A stretch of DNA of 64,000 nucleotides, taken from the NCBI GenBank assembly GCA_947598155.1, contig CANQFC010000001.1, positions 310,001-374,000 of the forward strand, written 5' to 3'. This DNA comes from an uncultured Clostridia bacterium (GTDB taxonomy: Bacteria > Bacillota > Clostridia > Oscillospirales > Acutalibacteraceae). A model generated the notes under the pieces. The model did no database searches. It had not been told where the DNA came from and saw nothing but the letters and a program-made list of their open reading frames with translations. Made by a program: the position numbers and the translations under genes. Positions 16,927-32,683 of this stretch are shown here, piece after piece (the first letter of the stretch is position 1; each line of letters starts with the position of its first letter).

Positions 16927-17245
16927 TTTTAACGCCTCCTTTTTTTATGCTTGCGATATTTGAAAGGCCCGCAAGCTTCATAACCTTGTAAGAAGAATCT
17001 GAAAGTCCGCAAACGGTAAGAGTTCCCTCATACTGTGAGCAAAGCTTGTACCTGCCCATAACAAGCCCGATGCCCGAGCTGTCCATAAACGTTACGTCGG
17101 TAAAATCAAGAATGGTATGTTTCGGCCTTGAATTTTCAATTTTATCGTCAATTTCAAGCCGAATTGCAAAGCTTGAATGGTGGTCGATTTCTCCGCTTAA
17201 AAAGCAATATAATGTTTCGTCATTGAATTCTGTTTTAACACTCAT
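16907..17245 (-). CDS. spoIIAA: Anti-anti-sigma factor (SpoIIAA-like STAS protein)
   Basis: GEIDHHSSFAIRLEIDDKI, LDFTDVTFMDSSGIGLVMGRYK; ATG at 17245 preferred over TTG at 17263. Confidence 0.88.
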   Translation of the reverse strand: MSVKTEFNDETLYCFLSGEIDHHSSFAIRLEIDDKIENSRPKHTILDFTDVTFMDSSGIGLVMGRYKLCSQYEGTLTVCGLSDSSYKVMKLAGLSNIASIKKGGVKNERSSK

Positions 17246-17315
17246 TTCAGCAATGCGATACAATGTGCCGTAAAACGCCGTTTAAGCCGACGTTTCGCGC
17301 GGTATCGCTCCTTTC
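17246..17315 (-). promoter_or_regulatory. SD-hairpin-start architecture upstream of spoIIAA
   Basis: Minus strand GAAAGGAG, stem GCGATAC (17308-17302) / GTATCGC (17261-17255), then 9 nt to ATG. Confidence 0.5.
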
Positions 17316-17396
17316 TTTTTATTTTTACATCAGCGCTTTTCGCGTTTTTATTATAAATCCCCTGCGCCGCAAAACTTGTCGTATTCTGAAAGCTGA

Positions 17397-17425
17397 TTGC
17401 TAAAACAAGTTTTTTCTGATATAAT
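17397..17425 (+). promoter_or_regulatory. Promoter for structured leader and alpha/beta hydrolase
   Basis: TTGCTA (17397-17402), 17-bp spacer, TATAAT (17420-17425). Confidence 0.55.
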
Positions 17426-17533
17426 TTAGGCAAGAGATGTCCACTGCCTTATAGGCGGCGGGTTACGTTTTGGGAATCAGCAGGGGATTCGGTCTCCGCT
17501 GACTCCTCAACGCGGTTTACACCGCGCCTTGCC
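17426..17533 (+). ncRNA. Candidate structured leader/RNA motif, copy B
   Basis: GGCAAG (17429-17434) can pair with CTTGCC (17528-17533), enclosing hairpins GCCTTATAGGC, GGAATCAGC/GCTGACTCC and CGCGGTTTACACCGCG. Confidence 0.45.
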
Positions 17534-17581
17534 GCGCCGCTTGACGGTGCAGGCCTTATTGAATTCAACAGAGGTGTTTTT

Positions 17582-18379
17582 ATGAACTGTGAAATTAAAA
17601 CTTATACCGATAAAAACGGACTCAAAACGGACTATGCCGTTTTCGGGCGGGGCAAAAGGGTGTTTGTGATAATTCCGGGTCTGAGCGTTAAGCCAGTCAC
17701 CGAGTCGGCGGATGCGGTTGCAAAAGCTTACAGTATGTTTACGGAAAATTACACGGTTTATCTTTTCGACCGACCGAGAGAAATAAGCGAAGATATGACC
17801 GTCTTTGATATTGCGGAAAATCTTTATGAAGTTTTAATCGGTTTGAATATTGAAAAAGCGTATTTTTTCGGAGCGTCGCAGGGCGGTATGATATTGCTGT
17901 CGCTTATGATAAATCACCCCGGAATAATAAAAAAAGCCGTTCTCGGTTCAACTTCGCCGAGAGCGGACAAAAATATAAAAGATAAAATAGACGGCTGGGT
18001 AAGCCTCGCTGAGAGCGGGGAAAACGAAAAACTCCATATAAGATTTTTTACCGATATTTATTCGGAAGAAATGATAAACTCATTAAAAAGCGGGATTTAT
18101 TCGCTTATCCCCGAATGTACCGCGCGGGAGCTAAACAGATTTTGTATTCTGGCAAGAATGTGTAAGGGTTTTGACGTATATGATAAATTAAACGAAATTG
18201 ACTGCCGCGTTCTGGTAATAGGCTCCGAAAACGACAAAATAATGTGTAAGGAAAGGCAAACGGAGCTGGCGGAGAAAACAGGCGCGGAGCTGTTTTTGTA
18301 TTCCGGGTTTGGCCACGCGGTTTATGACGAGGCGCCGGATTGTAAGCAAAGAATATCGGATTTTTTTGAAAATGACTGA
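17582..18379 (+). CDS. Alpha/beta hydrolase
   Basis: GASQGGM nucleophile elbow, VIGSENDKI, GFGHAVYDEAP. Confidence 0.88.
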   Translation: MNCEIKTYTDKNGLKTDYAVFGRGKRVFVIIPGLSVKPVTESADAVAKAYSMFTENYTVYLFDRPREISEDMTVFDIAENLYEVLIGLNIEKAYFFGASQGGMILLSLMINHPGIIKKAVLGSTSPRADKNIKDKIDGWVSLAESGENEKLHIRFFTDIYSEEMINSLKSGIYSLIPECTARELNRFCILARMCKGFDVYDKLNEIDCRVLVIGSENDKIMCKERQTELAEKTGAELFLYSGFGHAVYDEAPDCKQRISDFFEND

Positions 18380-18384
18380 AAATT

Positions 18385-18422
18385 AAAATCACCTGAAGAT
18401 ACAAAACTTCAGGTGATTTTTT
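18385..18422. terminator. Bidirectional terminator
   Basis: AAAATCACCTGAAG...CTTCAGGTGATTTTTT. Confidence 0.9.
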
Positions 18423-18433
18423 CGTAACAGACT

Positions 18434-21598
<3,165 letters not shown>

Positions 21599-21701
21599 CT
21601 AATCCCCAACAAATCCTATACAATTTAATATTATAAAGGAAAAGAATATTTTTTCAATAGATATACGGAAAATAAAAAATAAATAAATGTAAATTTTTTT
21701 C

Positions 21702-21730
21702 TTGACAAGTTGACTTGACAGTAGTATAAT
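21702..21730 (+). promoter_or_regulatory. Consensus SigA-type promoter of rpoB
   Basis: TTGACA (21702-21707), 17 bp, TATAAT (21725-21730). Confidence 0.8.
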
Positions 21731-21736
21731 TTTAAA

Positions 21737-21880
21737 CTGCTATTAAAGTGGGAATGTGTACTTTTGCCTAATTTTTATTGATTGCGCGTACACCCCGTTT
21801 CCGCTTTAAAATCAAGCGGGAACAGCAAAAATCGTTAATCTCCAAGCGGGGCTTCGGCTCTGCTTTAAGGATAAAATAAG
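21737..21880 (+). promoter_or_regulatory. Structured rpoB 5' leader
   Basis: Stem GTTTCCGCTT (21797-21806) / AAGCGGGAAC (21814-21823); second hairpin AAGCGGGGC-TTCG-GCTCTGCTT; GTGTAC/GTACAC pair further upstream. Confidence 0.5.
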
Positions 21881-21888
21881 AACGGAGA

Positions 21889-24800
21889 GTGATAAGCCCT
21901 ATGGTAAATGTCAAACCTATCCAACTTGGCAGAAACACCCGTATGAGTTTCTCTAAAATAAATGAGGTTATGCAGATGCCCAACCTCATTGAGGTACAGA
22001 AAAACTCCTATCGCTGGTTCCTTGAAACGGGACTTAAAGAGGTATTCCGTGATATTGACGCTATTACGGATTATACGGGAAATCTTGAACTGACTTTCGT
22101 TGATTATCGTATGGACGATAAGCCGAAATACACGGTTAAAGAATGTAAAGAAAGAGACGTAACTTACGCGGCGCCGCTTCGTGTTACCGCACGCCTTCTC
22201 AACAAAGAGACGGGTGAGGTAAAGGAAAACGAGGTATATATGGGCGATTTTCCGCTGATGACAGACAGCGGTACATTCGTAATTAACGGCGCTGAGCGTG
22301 TTATTATTTCTCAGCTTGTCCGTTCTCCGAGCGTTTATTACGGTATGACTCACGATAAAACAGGTAAAGAGCTTTATACGACCACGGTAATTCCCAACCG
22401 CGGCGCTTGGCTTGAGTACGAAACCGATATGAACGACCTTTTCTATGTCAGAATCGACAAGAACAGGAAGATTTATATTACTACGTTTATACGCGCGTTA
22501 GGTCTCAGCTCCAATGCGGATATTCTTGACTTTTTCGGCTATGACGACAGAATTAAGGCCACTTTGGAAAAGGATACGACCGTCAACACGGAGCAGGCTC
22601 TTATTGAGGTATATAAAAGACTGCGCCCGGGCGAGCCGCCGGCGCTTGAAACAGCGCAGGCTCACATTGACAGCTTATTCTTTGACGCTCACCGTTATGA
22701 CCTTTCAAGAGTCGGCAGGTACAAATACAACAAAAAGCTCGGCATAGCGCAGAGAATTGCAGGATTTATAACAAAAGAACCGATTGTCAGCGCTCTTACG
22801 GGCGAAATTCTTGCGGACGCGGGCGAGCTTATTTCAAAAGAAAAAGCCTACCGTATGGAGCAGGAGGGCGTTCAGTCGGTAGTGCTCGATATTGACGGCA
22901 AAGAGGTCAAAGTATTCTCAAACGGTATGGTTGACTGTTTGGAATATCTCCCCGATTTCACCGAAAAAGAGCTCGAGGAAATCGGCGTAAACGAAAAGGT
23001 TCGTTTTTCTGTTCTTACCGAAATTCTTGACAAGTGCGGCAACGATAAAGAGGCTCTCAAAGAAGAGCTTGCGCTGCGCGTAGACGACCTTATTCCCAAA
23101 CATATTATAATAGACGATATTTTTGCGTCAATAAACTATCTTAACGGCCTTGCGTCAGGCGTAGGCGTAATTGACGATATTGACCATTTGGGCAACCGCC
23201 GTATCCGTTCCGTCGGCGAGCTTCTTCAAAATCAGTTCAGAATTGGTTTCGCGAGGATGGAGCGTGTAGTTAAGGAGCGTATGACTCTTCAGGGTCAGGA
23301 GCCCGACAAGGTAACGCCCGCGGCGCTTATCAACATCCGCCCCGTTATGGCGGCGATTAAGGAATTTTTCGGTTCATCTCCGCTTTCTCAGTTTATGGAT
23401 CAGACCAACCCCCTTGCCGAGCTCACCCACAAGAGAAGGCTTTCGGCTCTGGGCCCAGGCGGTCTTTCACGTGACAGAGCGGGTTTTGAGGTTCGTGACG
23501 TTCACTACTCGCATTACGGCAGAATGTGCCCGATAGAAACTCCCGAAGGTCCTAACATCGGATTGATTTCATATCTTGCGTCTTTCGCTAAAATCAATAA
23601 ATACGGCTTTATCGAGGCCCCGTACCGCAAGATTGACAAAAAGACGGGCACCGTGCTTGAAACCGTTGAATATATGACTGCCGACGTTGAGGATAATTAT
23701 AAGGTAGCGCAGGCCAACTCTCCTATTGATGAAAACGGTAAATTTATAAATAAAAAGGTCACAATACGCGAGCGCGACAACTTCAGAGAGGTTCCGGCTT
23801 CGGAGGCCGATTATATGGACGTATCTCCGAGAATGCTCGTATCCGTTGCTACTGCTATGATTCCGTTCCTTGAAAACGACGACGCCAACCGCGCGTTGAT
23901 GGGCTCGAATATGCAGAGGCAGGCAGTTCCGCTTCTCACTACCGAATCGCCTATTGTCGGCACGGGTATGGAGTATAAAGCGGCCGTTGACTCGGGAACC
24001 GTTGTGCTTGCAAAGCGCGCGGGCAAGGTTACAAAGGTTGACGCGCAGAGAATAGTTATCACTGCCGAAAACGGTGAGACGGACGAATATGAGCTTATCA
24101 AGTTTATGCGTTCAAACCAGGGCACCTGCATAAATCAGCGCCCCATAGTTACGGTAGGTCAGGATATTCTCGAAAATGAGGTCATTGCAGACGGACCGGC
24201 AACCTCAAACGGCGAAATTTCTCTCGGCAAAAACGCGCTTATCGGCTTTATGACGTGGGAAGGCTACAACTATGAGGACGCCGTTCTTATAAATGAAAAG
24301 TTAGTCAGAGATGACGTTTACACATCTATTCATATAGAAGAATACGAAATTGAGGCAAGAGATACCAAGCTCGGGCCGGAAGATATTACCCGTGACATTC
24401 CCAACGTCGGTGACGACGCTCTGCGCGACCTTGACGAAAACGGTATTATACGCATTGGCGCGGAGGTTCATTCGGGCGATATTCTTGTCGGCAAGGTAAC
24501 TCCTAAGGGCGAAACCGACGTCGCCACGGCGGAGGAGAGAATTTTGCGCGCTATCTTTGGCGAAAAGGCAAAAGAAGTTCGTGACACATCTTTAAGAGTG
24601 CCTCATGGCGAATACGGCATTGTTGTCGACGTTGAAGTTTTCACAAGAGAGAACAGCGATGAATTAAGCCCCGGCGTAAATAAAGTTGTCCGTTGCTATA
24701 TTGCCCAGAAGAGAAAGCTCTCCGTCGGCGATAAGATGGCGGGCCGCCACGGCAACAAGGGTGTTGTATCGCGTATTTTGCCTCAGGAGGATATGCCTTT

Positions 24801-25641
24801 CCTTGATGACGGCACTCCGCTTGACATTGTTCTTAACCCGCTCGGCGTTCCGTCCCGTATGAATATCGGACAGGTACTTGAGGTTCATCTCGGCTTTGCT
24901 TACAGAAAGCTCGGTCAGAAGATAGCTACTCCTGTATTTGACGGTGCGCATGAGGAGGATATTCGCGAAGCATTGAAAGAGGCGGGCTACCGCGAGGACG
25001 GTAAATCAATCCTTACCGACGGCAGAACAGGTCTTAAATTTGACAATCCCGTTACTGTCGGCGTTATGTATTACCTCAAGCTCCACCACCTTGTTGACGA
25101 TAAGATTCACGCCCGTTCAATAGGCCCGTATTCGCTTGTTACTCAGCAGCCCTTGGGCGGTAAAGCTCAGTTCGGCGGCCAGCGTTTCGGAGAAATGGAA
25201 GTTTGGGCGCTTGAAGCTTACGGCGCGGCCTATACTCTTCAGGAAATTCTTACGGTTAAATCAGACGACCTTACGGGCCGCCGCAAGACTTATGAAGCAA
25301 TAGTTAAGGGGCACAACATACCGACGCCGGGTGTTCCCGAATCCTTTAAGGTTCTTATTAAGGAGCTCCAGTCATTGGCTCTCGATGTACAGGTTCTTGA
25401 CGAAGACGGCAACCAAATAGACCTTAAACAGAGCTTTGACAATGACGACGCGGACTTTGTTCCCGCAAGCACCGAAACAGAGTTTGAAGAAATTAACGAC
25501 GCTTCTTATGAAGACGGATTTATTCCCGACCGGGAAGACGAATACGACTCGTATTTGAATGACGGTTTGGATTCCGAAGAGGAACTTTCCGATGAGGAAG
25601 CGTACAGCGAAACTTTCGTAACAGAAGACGATTTTGAATAA
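21889..25641 (+). CDS. rpoB: DNA-directed RNA polymerase subunit beta
   Basis: [54 protein letters not shown] and other RpoB motifs; start GTG 21889 or ATG 21901. Confidence 0.98.
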   Translation: MISPMVNVKPIQLGRNTRMSFSKINEVMQMPNLIEVQKNSYRWFLETGLKEVFRDIDAITDYTGNLELTFVDYRMDDKPKYTVKECKERDVTYAAPLRVTARLLNKETGEVKENEVYMGDFPLMTDSGTFVINGAERVIISQLVRSPSVYYGMTHDKTGKELYTTTVIPNRGAWLEYETDMNDLFYVRIDKNRKIYITTFIRALGLSSNADILDFFGYDDRIKATLEKDTTVNTEQALIEVYKRLRPGEPPALETAQAHIDSLFFDAHRYDLSRVGRYKYNKKLGIAQRIAGFITKEPIVSALTGEILADAGELISKEKAYRMEQEGVQSVVLDIDGKEVKVFSNGMVDCLEYLPDFTEKELEEIGVNEKVRFSVLTEILDKCGNDKEALKEELALRVDDLIPKHIIIDDIFASINYLNGLASGVGVIDDIDHLGNRRIRSVGELLQNQFRIGFARMERVVKERMTLQGQEPDKVTPAALINIRPVMAAIKEFFGSSPLSQFMDQTNPLAELTHKRRLSALGPGGLSRDRAGFEVRDVHYSHYGRMCPIETPEGPNIGLISYLASFAKINKYGFIEAPYRKIDKKTGTVLETVEYMTADVEDNYKVAQANSPIDENGKFINKKVTIRERDNFREVPASEADYMDVSPRMLVSVATAMIPFLENDDANRALMGSNMQRQAVPLLTTESPIVGTGMEYKAAVDSGTVVLAKRAGKVTKVDAQRIVITAENGETDEYELIKFMRSNQGTCINQRPIVTVGQDILENEVIADGPATSNGEISLGKNALIGFMTWEGYNYEDAVLINEKLVRDDVYTSIHIEEYEIEARDTKLGPEDITRDIPNVGDDALRDLDENGIIRIGAEVHSGDILVGKVTPKGETDVATAEERILRAIFGEKAKEVRDTSLRVPHGEYGIVVDVEVFTRENSDELSPGVNKVVRCYIAQKRKLSVGDKMAGRHGNKGVVSRILPQEDMPFLDDGTPLDIVLNPLGVPSRMNIGQVLEVHLGFAYRKLGQKIATPVFDGAHEEDIREALKEAGYREDGKSILTDGRTGLKFDNPVTVGVMYYLKLHHLVDDKIHARSIGPYSLVTQQPLGGKAQFGGQRFGEMEVWALEAYGAAYTLQEILTVKSDDLTGRRKTYEAIVKGHNIPTPGVPESFKVLIKELQSLALDVQVLDEDGNQIDLKQSFDNDDADFVPASTETEFEEINDASYEDGFIPDREDEYDSYLNDGLDSEEELSDEEAYSETFVTEDDFE

Positions 25642-25680
25642 ACTCAAACATTATTAAGTAAGGAAGAAGGGCTACCTTAA

Positions 25681-28600
25681 ATGGAAAATAAGACATTTGA
25701 CGCAATTAAAATCGGTCTTGCCTCTCCCGACCAGATAAGAGAATGGTCGTACGGCGAGGTAAAAAAGCCTGAAACTATAAACTACCGCACGCTTAAACCC
25801 GAAAAAGACGGTCTTTTCTGCGAAAGGATTTTCGGGCCGCAGAAAGACCTTGAGTGCCACTGCGGAAAATATAAGAAACTCCGTTATAAGGGCAAAATCT
25901 GCGAGCGCTGTGGTGTTGAGGTTACACGGAAGGAAGTTCGCCGTGAACGTATGGGCCATATAGAGCTTGTAACCCCCGTTTCGCATATATGGTATTTCAA
26001 AGGCATTCCTTCAAGAATGGGCTTGATTCTTGATATATCTCCGAGAGACCTTGAAAAAGTTCTCTATTTTGCGAAATACATTGTTATCGACCCCGGCGAC
26101 ACAGAGCTTGAAAAGCTTCAGATACTCAATGAAAAAGAGTATGCCGATATGAAAGAAAAATACGAGGACGATTTCAGAGCAGGTATGGGCGCGGAGGCTA
26201 TTAAAGAGCTTCTTGAGGAAATCGACGTCGAAGAACTTTCAAAACAGCTTCGTGAAGAGCTTGACACGGCAACAGGCCAAAAAAAGACTAAAATTCTTAA
26301 AAGACTTGAGGTTGCCGAGGCATTTAAACAGTCCGGCAACCGTCCGGAATGGATGATTCTTGACGTTATTCCCGTTATTCCGCCGGATATTCGTCCTATG
26401 GTTCAGCTTGACGGCGGCAGGTTTGCAACGTCGGATCTTAACGACCTTTACAGACGCGTTATCAACAGAAATAACCGTTTGGCAAGGCTTTTGGAACTGA
26501 ATGCGCCCGAAATTATTGTCAGAAACGAGAAGAGAATGCTGCAAGAGGCGGTTGACGCTCTTATCGACAACGGCAGACGCGGCAGGCCGGTAACAGGGCC
26601 AAATAACCGCGCTCTTAAATCCCTTTCCGATATGCTTAAAGGTAAGCAGGGGCGTTTTCGCCAGAATTTGCTCGGTAAACGTGTTGACTACTCGGGCCGT
26701 TCGGTTATCGTTGTAGGGCCGGAACTGAAAATATATCAGTGTGGCTTGCCGAAAGAAATGGCGCTTGAGCTTTTTAAACCGTTTGTTATGAAAAACCTTG
26801 TTGAAAACGGCATAGCAAACAATATGAAATCCGCAAAGAAAATGGTTGAGCGCGCAAAGACCGAGGTTTGGGACTCGCTTGAAAAGGTCATTAAAGACCA
26901 TCCCGTAATGCTTAACCGCGCGCCGACTCTTCACAGGCTTGGTATTCAGGCATTTGAACCCGTACTTGTCGAGGGCAGAGCAATTAAGCTTCACCCGCTT
27001 GTTTGTACGGCGTTTAACGCCGACTTTGACGGCGACCAGATGGCGGTTCACGTTCCGCTTTCGGCGGAGGCGCAGGCTGAGGCGAGAATTTTGATGCTTG
27101 CCGCGAACAACCTCTTAAAGCCGTCGGACGGCAAACCCGTTGCTGTTCCCACGCAGGATATGATTCTCGGCTCGTATTATCTTACAATGGATAAAGAGGG
27201 CGAGCCCGGAGAAGGAAAAGTATTCCGTGACGTCAACGAGGCCTTAATGGCATATGACGAGGGCGATATAGGCCTTCATTCAAAAATACGCGTCCGTATG
27301 GAAAAGCAGATAGACGGCGAAACCGCTTCAAAGATTATTGAAACGACACTCGGCAAAATCATATTCAACAATCCTATTCCGCAGGATTTGGGCTTTGTTG
27401 ACAGAACCGACCCCGAAAATGCGTTTAAGCTTGAGGTTGACTTCCTTGTAACGAAGAAAACGCTCGGTAAAATCATTGACAGGTGCATTAAAGTCCATGG
27501 TACGGCGATAGCCGCCGAAATGCTTGACGCTATAAAGGCTCAGGGTTATAAATATTCTACAAAATCGGGTATTACCGTCGCGGTATGCGACGCTACTATT
27601 CCGCCGCAGAAAGCCGATTTGCTTAAAGACGCCGAGGCGAAGGTAGATGAAATTAACGATTACTACAATATAGGCCTTTACAGCAACGATGAGCGCTCCC
27701 GCGCCGTTATTAAGGTTTGGGAAGAGTGCACCAATAAGGTGGCTTCGGGTCTTAAGGACAATTTGGGCAAATACAATCCTATTTATATGATGGTTGACTC
27801 CGGCGCCCGTGGTTCAGAGGCACAGCTCCGCCAGCTTGCGGGTATGCGCGGACTTATCGCCAATACGGCAGGTAAAACAATCGAGGTTCCTATTCGCGCA
27901 AATTACCGTGAGGGACTTAACGTACTTGAATACTTCATTTCTTCCAGAGGCGCACGTAAAGGACTTGCCGATACGGCTTTGCGTACTGCCGACTCGGGTT
28001 ATCTTACAAGACGTCTTGTCGATGTTTCTCAGGAAGTTATTATCCGTGAGTACGACTGCCACTGCCACGACGGTATTGAGGTTTACGATATTAAAGACGG
28101 CAATGAGCTTATCGAGCCTCTTTCCGAGCGCCTTACAGGCCGTTATCTTCTTGAAGATTTCACCGATGAGAACGGCAATTTAATCGCGTCTAAAGACGAT
28201 ATGATTACTGACGAAAAGGCAAAAGAAATTGCCGATATTGTCAACGCGCGGGAAAATGAGGAAGACAGAAAGGTTAAAATCCGTTCGCTTCTCACCTGTG
28301 AATCCGAACAGGGCGTATGTATTAAGTGCTATGGCGCTAACCTTGCGAGCGGCAAGCCCGTCACGGTAGGCGAGGCGGTCGGTATTATCGCCGCCCAGTC
28401 CATAGGCGAACCCGGCACGCAGCTTACAATGCGTACCTTCCACACAGGCGGTATTGCGTCAAGTCAGGATATTACGCAGGGTCTTCCGCGTGTTGAAGAG
28501 CTGTTTGAGGCAAGAAAGCCCAAGACGTTTGCTATTCTTTCCGAAATTGACGGCGTTATTTCGTTCAGAGAAATTAAAGGCAATGAAAACATTGTTGTAA

Positions 28601-29256
28601 CTAACCCCGAAACGCTTGAAGAGCGCGCGTATATGATTCCCTACGGTTTCCATAAGAAATATAATTCGGAAACCGATGACGACGGCAACCCAATCTTTAT
28701 AAAGAAGGGAACCGCACTTACAGAGGGTTCGCCCAATCCCAACGACATTCTCGCTATCAGCGGCGTTCACGCAGTTCACGATTACCTTATAAAAGAGGTT
28801 CAGAGAACGTACCGTATGCAGGGCGTTGACATCAACGATAAGCACATTGAGGTCATTGTACGCCAAATGATGAGAAAACTTAAAGTAGTCGATGCCGGCT
28901 CTACTTCTCTTCTTCCGGGAGCCACTACCGACAAAGCCGAGTTTAATCAGGCGAATGAGAAAGCAAAGGCTGCCGCCGAAGAGAAAGGCGAGGAGTTTAT
29001 TCCGGCAACCTGCACGCCTATACTGCTCGGTATCACAAAGGCTTCTTTGGCAACGGATTCATTCCTTTCCGCGGCGTCATTCCAAGAAACTACCAGAGTT
29101 CTTACCGATGCCGCCATTAAGGGCAAGGTTGACCCGCTTGTCGGTCTTAAAGAAAACGTTATTATCGGCAAAATTCTTCCCTCGGGTACGGGTATGAAAT
29201 GTTACAGCGATGTTGAGCTTGAAAAAACCGCTCCCGACGCGGCTTTAGACGCGTAA
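25681..29256 (+). CDS. rpoC: DNA-directed RNA polymerase subunit beta'
   Basis: [16 protein letters not shown] catalytic motif; [23 protein letters not shown] zinc ribbon. Confidence 0.98.
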   Translation: MENKTFDAIKIGLASPDQIREWSYGEVKKPETINYRTLKPEKDGLFCERIFGPQKDLECHCGKYKKLRYKGKICERCGVEVTRKEVRRERMGHIELVTPVSHIWYFKGIPSRMGLILDISPRDLEKVLYFAKYIVIDPGDTELEKLQILNEKEYADMKEKYEDDFRAGMGAEAIKELLEEIDVEELSKQLREELDTATGQKKTKILKRLEVAEAFKQSGNRPEWMILDVIPVIPPDIRPMVQLDGGRFATSDLNDLYRRVINRNNRLARLLELNAPEIIVRNEKRMLQEAVDALIDNGRRGRPVTGPNNRALKSLSDMLKGKQGRFRQNLLGKRVDYSGRSVIVVGPELKIYQCGLPKEMALELFKPFVMKNLVENGIANNMKSAKKMVERAKTEVWDSLEKVIKDHPVMLNRAPTLHRLGIQAFEPVLVEGRAIKLHPLVCTAFNADFDGDQMAVHVPLSAEAQAEARILMLAANNLLKPSDGKPVAVPTQDMILGSYYLTMDKEGEPGEGKVFRDVNEALMAYDEGDIGLHSKIRVRMEKQIDGETASKIIETTLGKIIFNNPIPQDLGFVDRTDPENAFKLEVDFLVTKKTLGKIIDRCIKVHGTAIAAEMLDAIKAQGYKYSTKSGITVAVCDATIPPQKADLLKDAEAKVDEINDYYNIGLYSNDERSRAVIKVWEECTNKVASGLKDNLGKYNPIYMMVDSGARGSEAQLRQLAGMRGLIANTAGKTIEVPIRANYREGLNVLEYFISSRGARKGLADTALRTADSGYLTRRLVDVSQEVIIREYDCHCHDGIEVYDIKDGNELIEPLSERLTGRYLLEDFTDENGNLIASKDDMITDEKAKEIADIVNARENEEDRKVKIRSLLTCESEQGVCIKCYGANLASGKPVTVGEAVGIIAAQSIGEPGTQLTMRTFHTGGIASSQDITQGLPRVEELFEARKPKTFAILSEIDGVISFREIKGNENIVVTNPETLEERAYMIPYGFHKKYNSETDDDGNPIFIKKGTALTEGSPNPNDILAISGVHAVHDYLIKEVQRTYRMQGVDINDKHIEVIVRQMMRKLKVVDAGSTSLLPGATTDKAEFNQANEKAKAAAEEKGEEFIPATCTPILLGITKASLATDSFLSAASFQETTRVLTDAAIKGKVDPLVGLKENVIIGKILPSGTGMKCYSDVELEKTAPDAALDA

Positions 29257-29280
29257 ACATTAAATAAAATAATATTTTTG

Positions 29281-29309
29281 CTTGGGGCTTAGTCAGCCCC
29301 AAGTTTTTT
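29281..29309 (+). terminator. Terminator after rpoC
   Basis: CTTGGGGCT-TAGTC-AGCCCCAAG-TTTTTT. Confidence 0.9.
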
Positions 29310-29329
29310 GTGAAAATGTAAAAAAATGC

Positions 29330-29359
29330 TTGACAATAATTGTGCATTAGTGGTAAACT
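29330..29359 (+). promoter_or_regulatory. Promoter of rpsL operon
   Basis: TTGACA-18-TAAACT. Confidence 0.6.
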
Positions 29360-29412
29360 ATTCAAGCATGTGGACTTCTGTCCATTATATTTTAATATTG
29401 GAGGTGAAAATT

Positions 29413-29835
29413 TTGCCAACCTTTAACCAGCTCGTTCGCAACGGAAGACAGACGGTTGAGAAAAAGTCAAAAGCTCCTGCTCTGGGTAAGGGACTTAACT
29501 CAAAGAAGAATGTTATGACAAATAACAATTCTCCTCAAAAGAGAGGCGTTTGCACTGTTGTTAAGACAGACACGCCGAAAAAGCCGAACTCGGCTCTTCG
29601 TAAACTTGCCAGAGTACGTCTTACAAACGGAATTGAAGTATCAGCTTATATTCCGGGCGTAGGTCACAATCTTCAGGAACACTCGGTTGTTCTTATCCGC
29701 GGCGGCCGTGTTAAGGACCTTCCCGGTGTGCGTTACCACATTATCCGCGGCACGCTTGATACTCAGGGCGTTAACGGAAGAATGCAGGCGCGCTCAAAGT
29801 ACGGAGCAAAGCGTCCTAAGGCTGCTAAAAAATAA
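29413..29835 (+). CDS. rpsL: Ribosomal protein S12
   Basis: TTG start after GGAGGTG SD: (M)[12 protein letters not shown]...[20 protein letters not shown]...[17 protein letters not shown]. Confidence 0.97.
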   Translation: MPTFNQLVRNGRQTVEKKSKAPALGKGLNSKKNVMTNNNSPQKRGVCTVVKTDTPKKPNSALRKLARVRLTNGIEVSAYIPGVGHNLQEHSVVLIRGGRVKDLPGVRYHIIRGTLDTQGVNGRMQARSKYGAKRPKAAKK

Positions 29836-29918
29836 TAGGTTTAACCAAGATTACAGACAGAATCTTCTTGTATAGGCAATATTTTTTGAATATTTGTCCA
29901 ACGAGAGTGTATATATAA

Positions 29919-30470
<552 letters not shown>

Positions 30471-30497
30471 TTCAGCAAAAGTTAAGTGGAGGATATT

Positions 30498-32579
30498 ATG
30501 CCAAGAAAAGTATCTCTTGAAAAAACAAGAAATATTGGTATTATGGCTCATATCGACGCCGGTAAAACAACCACTACCGAAAGAATACTGTTTTACACAG
30601 GCGTTAACCATAAAATAGGCGAAACACATGACGGTTCAGCCACGATGGACTGGATGGAACAGGAGCAGGAAAGAGGTATTACCATCACTTCTGCCGCTAC
30701 CACTTGTTTCTGGAAAGAGCATCGTATCAATATTATCGACACTCCCGGCCACGTTGACTTTACTGTTGAAGTTCAGCGTTCGCTCCGCGTTCTTGACGGT
30801 TCGGTAACCGTTTTGTGCGCTAAGGGCGGCGTTGAGCCTCAGTCAGAAACAGTTTGGCGCCAGGCCGACGAGTATAAAGTTCCCAGAATGATTTTCGTCA
30901 ATAAGATGGACATTATGGGCGCGGATTTTTACCGTGTTCTCGACATGGTAAAAGAACGCTTTAACTGCAACGCAGTTCCGATTCAGCTGCCTATCGGCGC
31001 CGAGGCGGATTTTAAGGGAATTATTGACCTTCTTGCAATGGACGCTGAGGTTTATTACGATGACCTCGGCAAAGATATAAGACATGAACCTATCCCTGAC
31101 GATATGAAAGAGCTTGCGGAGAAGTATCATACAAATCTTTTGGAGTCCGTTGCAGAGCTTGACGAAGACCTTATGATGCAGTATCTTGAGGGCGAAGAGC
31201 TTGCGATTGACGACATTAAGAGAGTTATCCGTAAGGCAACGCTTGCCAATGAGATGGTTCCGATTTGCTGCGGCACAGCTTACCGCAACAAGGGCATTCA
31301 GCCCCTGCTCGACGCTATTGTTGACTTTATGCCCGCACCCACGGATATTGAGGCAATTAAGGGTATAAACCCCGATACCGACGAGGAGGAGGACAGACAT
31401 TCCTCTGACTCCGAGCCGTTTGCGGCTCTCGCGTTTAAGATTGCTACCGACCCGTATGTAGGTAAGCTTTGCTTCTTCCGCGTTTACTCAGGTACCGTCA
31501 ACGCCGGCGCAACCGTTTATAACTCTGTTAAAGACACCAGAGAAAGAATGGGGCGTATTCTGCAAATGCACGCTAATCACCGTGAAGACCTTGAGGTCGT
31601 TTATTCGGGCGATATAGCCGCCGCCGTAGGTCTTAAAAATACCACAACGGGCGACACGCTTTGCGATGAAAAACACCCGATTATACTTGAATCAATGAAT
31701 TTCCCCGACCCGGTTATACGTGTAGCTATTGAGCCTAAGACAAAAGCCGGTCAGGAAAAAATGGGTATCGGTCTTCAGAAACTTGCCGAAGAAGATCCGA
31801 CTTTCAAGTGCTATACAGACGAGGAAACGGGTCAAACCATTATAGCCGGTATGGGCGAGCTGCACCTTGAAATTATTGTTGACAGGCTTCTGCGTGAATT
31901 TAAGGTTGAGGCAAATGTAGGTAAACCGCAGGTTGCTTACAAAGAAACAATTCGTACAAAGGTTGACCAGGAAACCAAATATAAACGTCAGTCCGGCGGT
32001 TCAGGCCAGTACGGTCACGTTAAAATTATTCTTGAACCCAATGAGCCGGGTAAGGGCTATGAATTTATCAATGCCGTTACAGGCGGTTCTATTCCCAAGG
32101 AGTTTATCGCTCCCGTTGACCAGGGTATTCAGGGCGCTCTCAATTCGGGCGTGCTCGCAAATTATCCCGTTGTCGACGTTAAGGTAACTCTTTATGACGG
32201 TTCATATCATGAAGTTGACTCTTCCGAAATGGCGTTCAAGATTGCGGGTTCAATGGCGTTTAAAGAGGCCGCGAGAAAAGCGGATCCGATTCTTCTTGAA
32301 CCTATAATGAAGGTTGTTGTTATTGTTCCCGACGATTATTTCGGCACGGTTCAGGGCAACCTTATCGCCCGCCGCGGCGAAATTCAGGGATTTGAGGACC
32401 GTTCGGGCCTTAAGCAGATAAGCGCGCGCGTTCCGCTTGCGGAAATGTTCGGCTATGCAACCGATCTTCGTTCACAGACTCAGGGGCGCGGTCAGTATGT
32501 AATGGAACCCGACGGCTATAAGCCGGTTCCGAAAAATGTTGCGGAAAAAATTATCAGCGACAGAGCCAAAAAGGACTGA
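30498..32579 (+). CDS. fusA: Elongation factor G
   Basis: [48 protein letters not shown]. Confidence 0.98.
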   Translation: MPRKVSLEKTRNIGIMAHIDAGKTTTTERILFYTGVNHKIGETHDGSATMDWMEQEQERGITITSAATTCFWKEHRINIIDTPGHVDFTVEVQRSLRVLDGSVTVLCAKGGVEPQSETVWRQADEYKVPRMIFVNKMDIMGADFYRVLDMVKERFNCNAVPIQLPIGAEADFKGIIDLLAMDAEVYYDDLGKDIRHEPIPDDMKELAEKYHTNLLESVAELDEDLMMQYLEGEELAIDDIKRVIRKATLANEMVPICCGTAYRNKGIQPLLDAIVDFMPAPTDIEAIKGINPDTDEEEDRHSSDSEPFAALAFKIATDPYVGKLCFFRVYSGTVNAGATVYNSVKDTRERMGRILQMHANHREDLEVVYSGDIAAAVGLKNTTTGDTLCDEKHPIILESMNFPDPVIRVAIEPKTKAGQEKMGIGLQKLAEEDPTFKCYTDEETGQTIIAGMGELHLEIIVDRLLREFKVEANVGKPQVAYKETIRTKVDQETKYKRQSGGSGQYGHVKIILEPNEPGKGYEFINAVTGGSIPKEFIAPVDQGIQGALNSGVLANYPVVDVKVTLYDGSYHEVDSSEMAFKIAGSMAFKEAARKADPILLEPIMKVVVIVPDDYFGTVQGNLIARRGEIQGFEDRSGLKQISARVPLAEMFGYATDLRSQTQGRGQYVMEPDGYKPVPKNVAEKIISDRAKKD

Positions 32580-32683
32580 AAAATCTTATAAAACCCTTGA
32601 AATTTTTCAAGATAGTTGATACAATATGTATCGGCGTAAAAATTTAGTAATTTATTTTCTCAAAATAAAGGAGGACTATTACA

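Noticed and set aside
15121-17467. Reading the TTAGGCAAGAGATGTCC pair as terminal inverted repeats of a transposon carrying sigF
   Set aside because: No transposase or target-site duplication, spoIIA genes are normally core, and similarity follows RNA-like pairing; kept only as an alternative to test.
23360-23560. Rifampicin-resistance variation in RpoB
   Set aside because: The [27 protein letters not shown] segment keeps the usual susceptible residues.
26239-27051. 270-aa minus-strand ORF inside rpoC
   Set aside because: Antisense shadow ORF of a highly conserved gene; composition (Asn, Lys, Phe, Arg-rich) is typical of reverse-frame translation.
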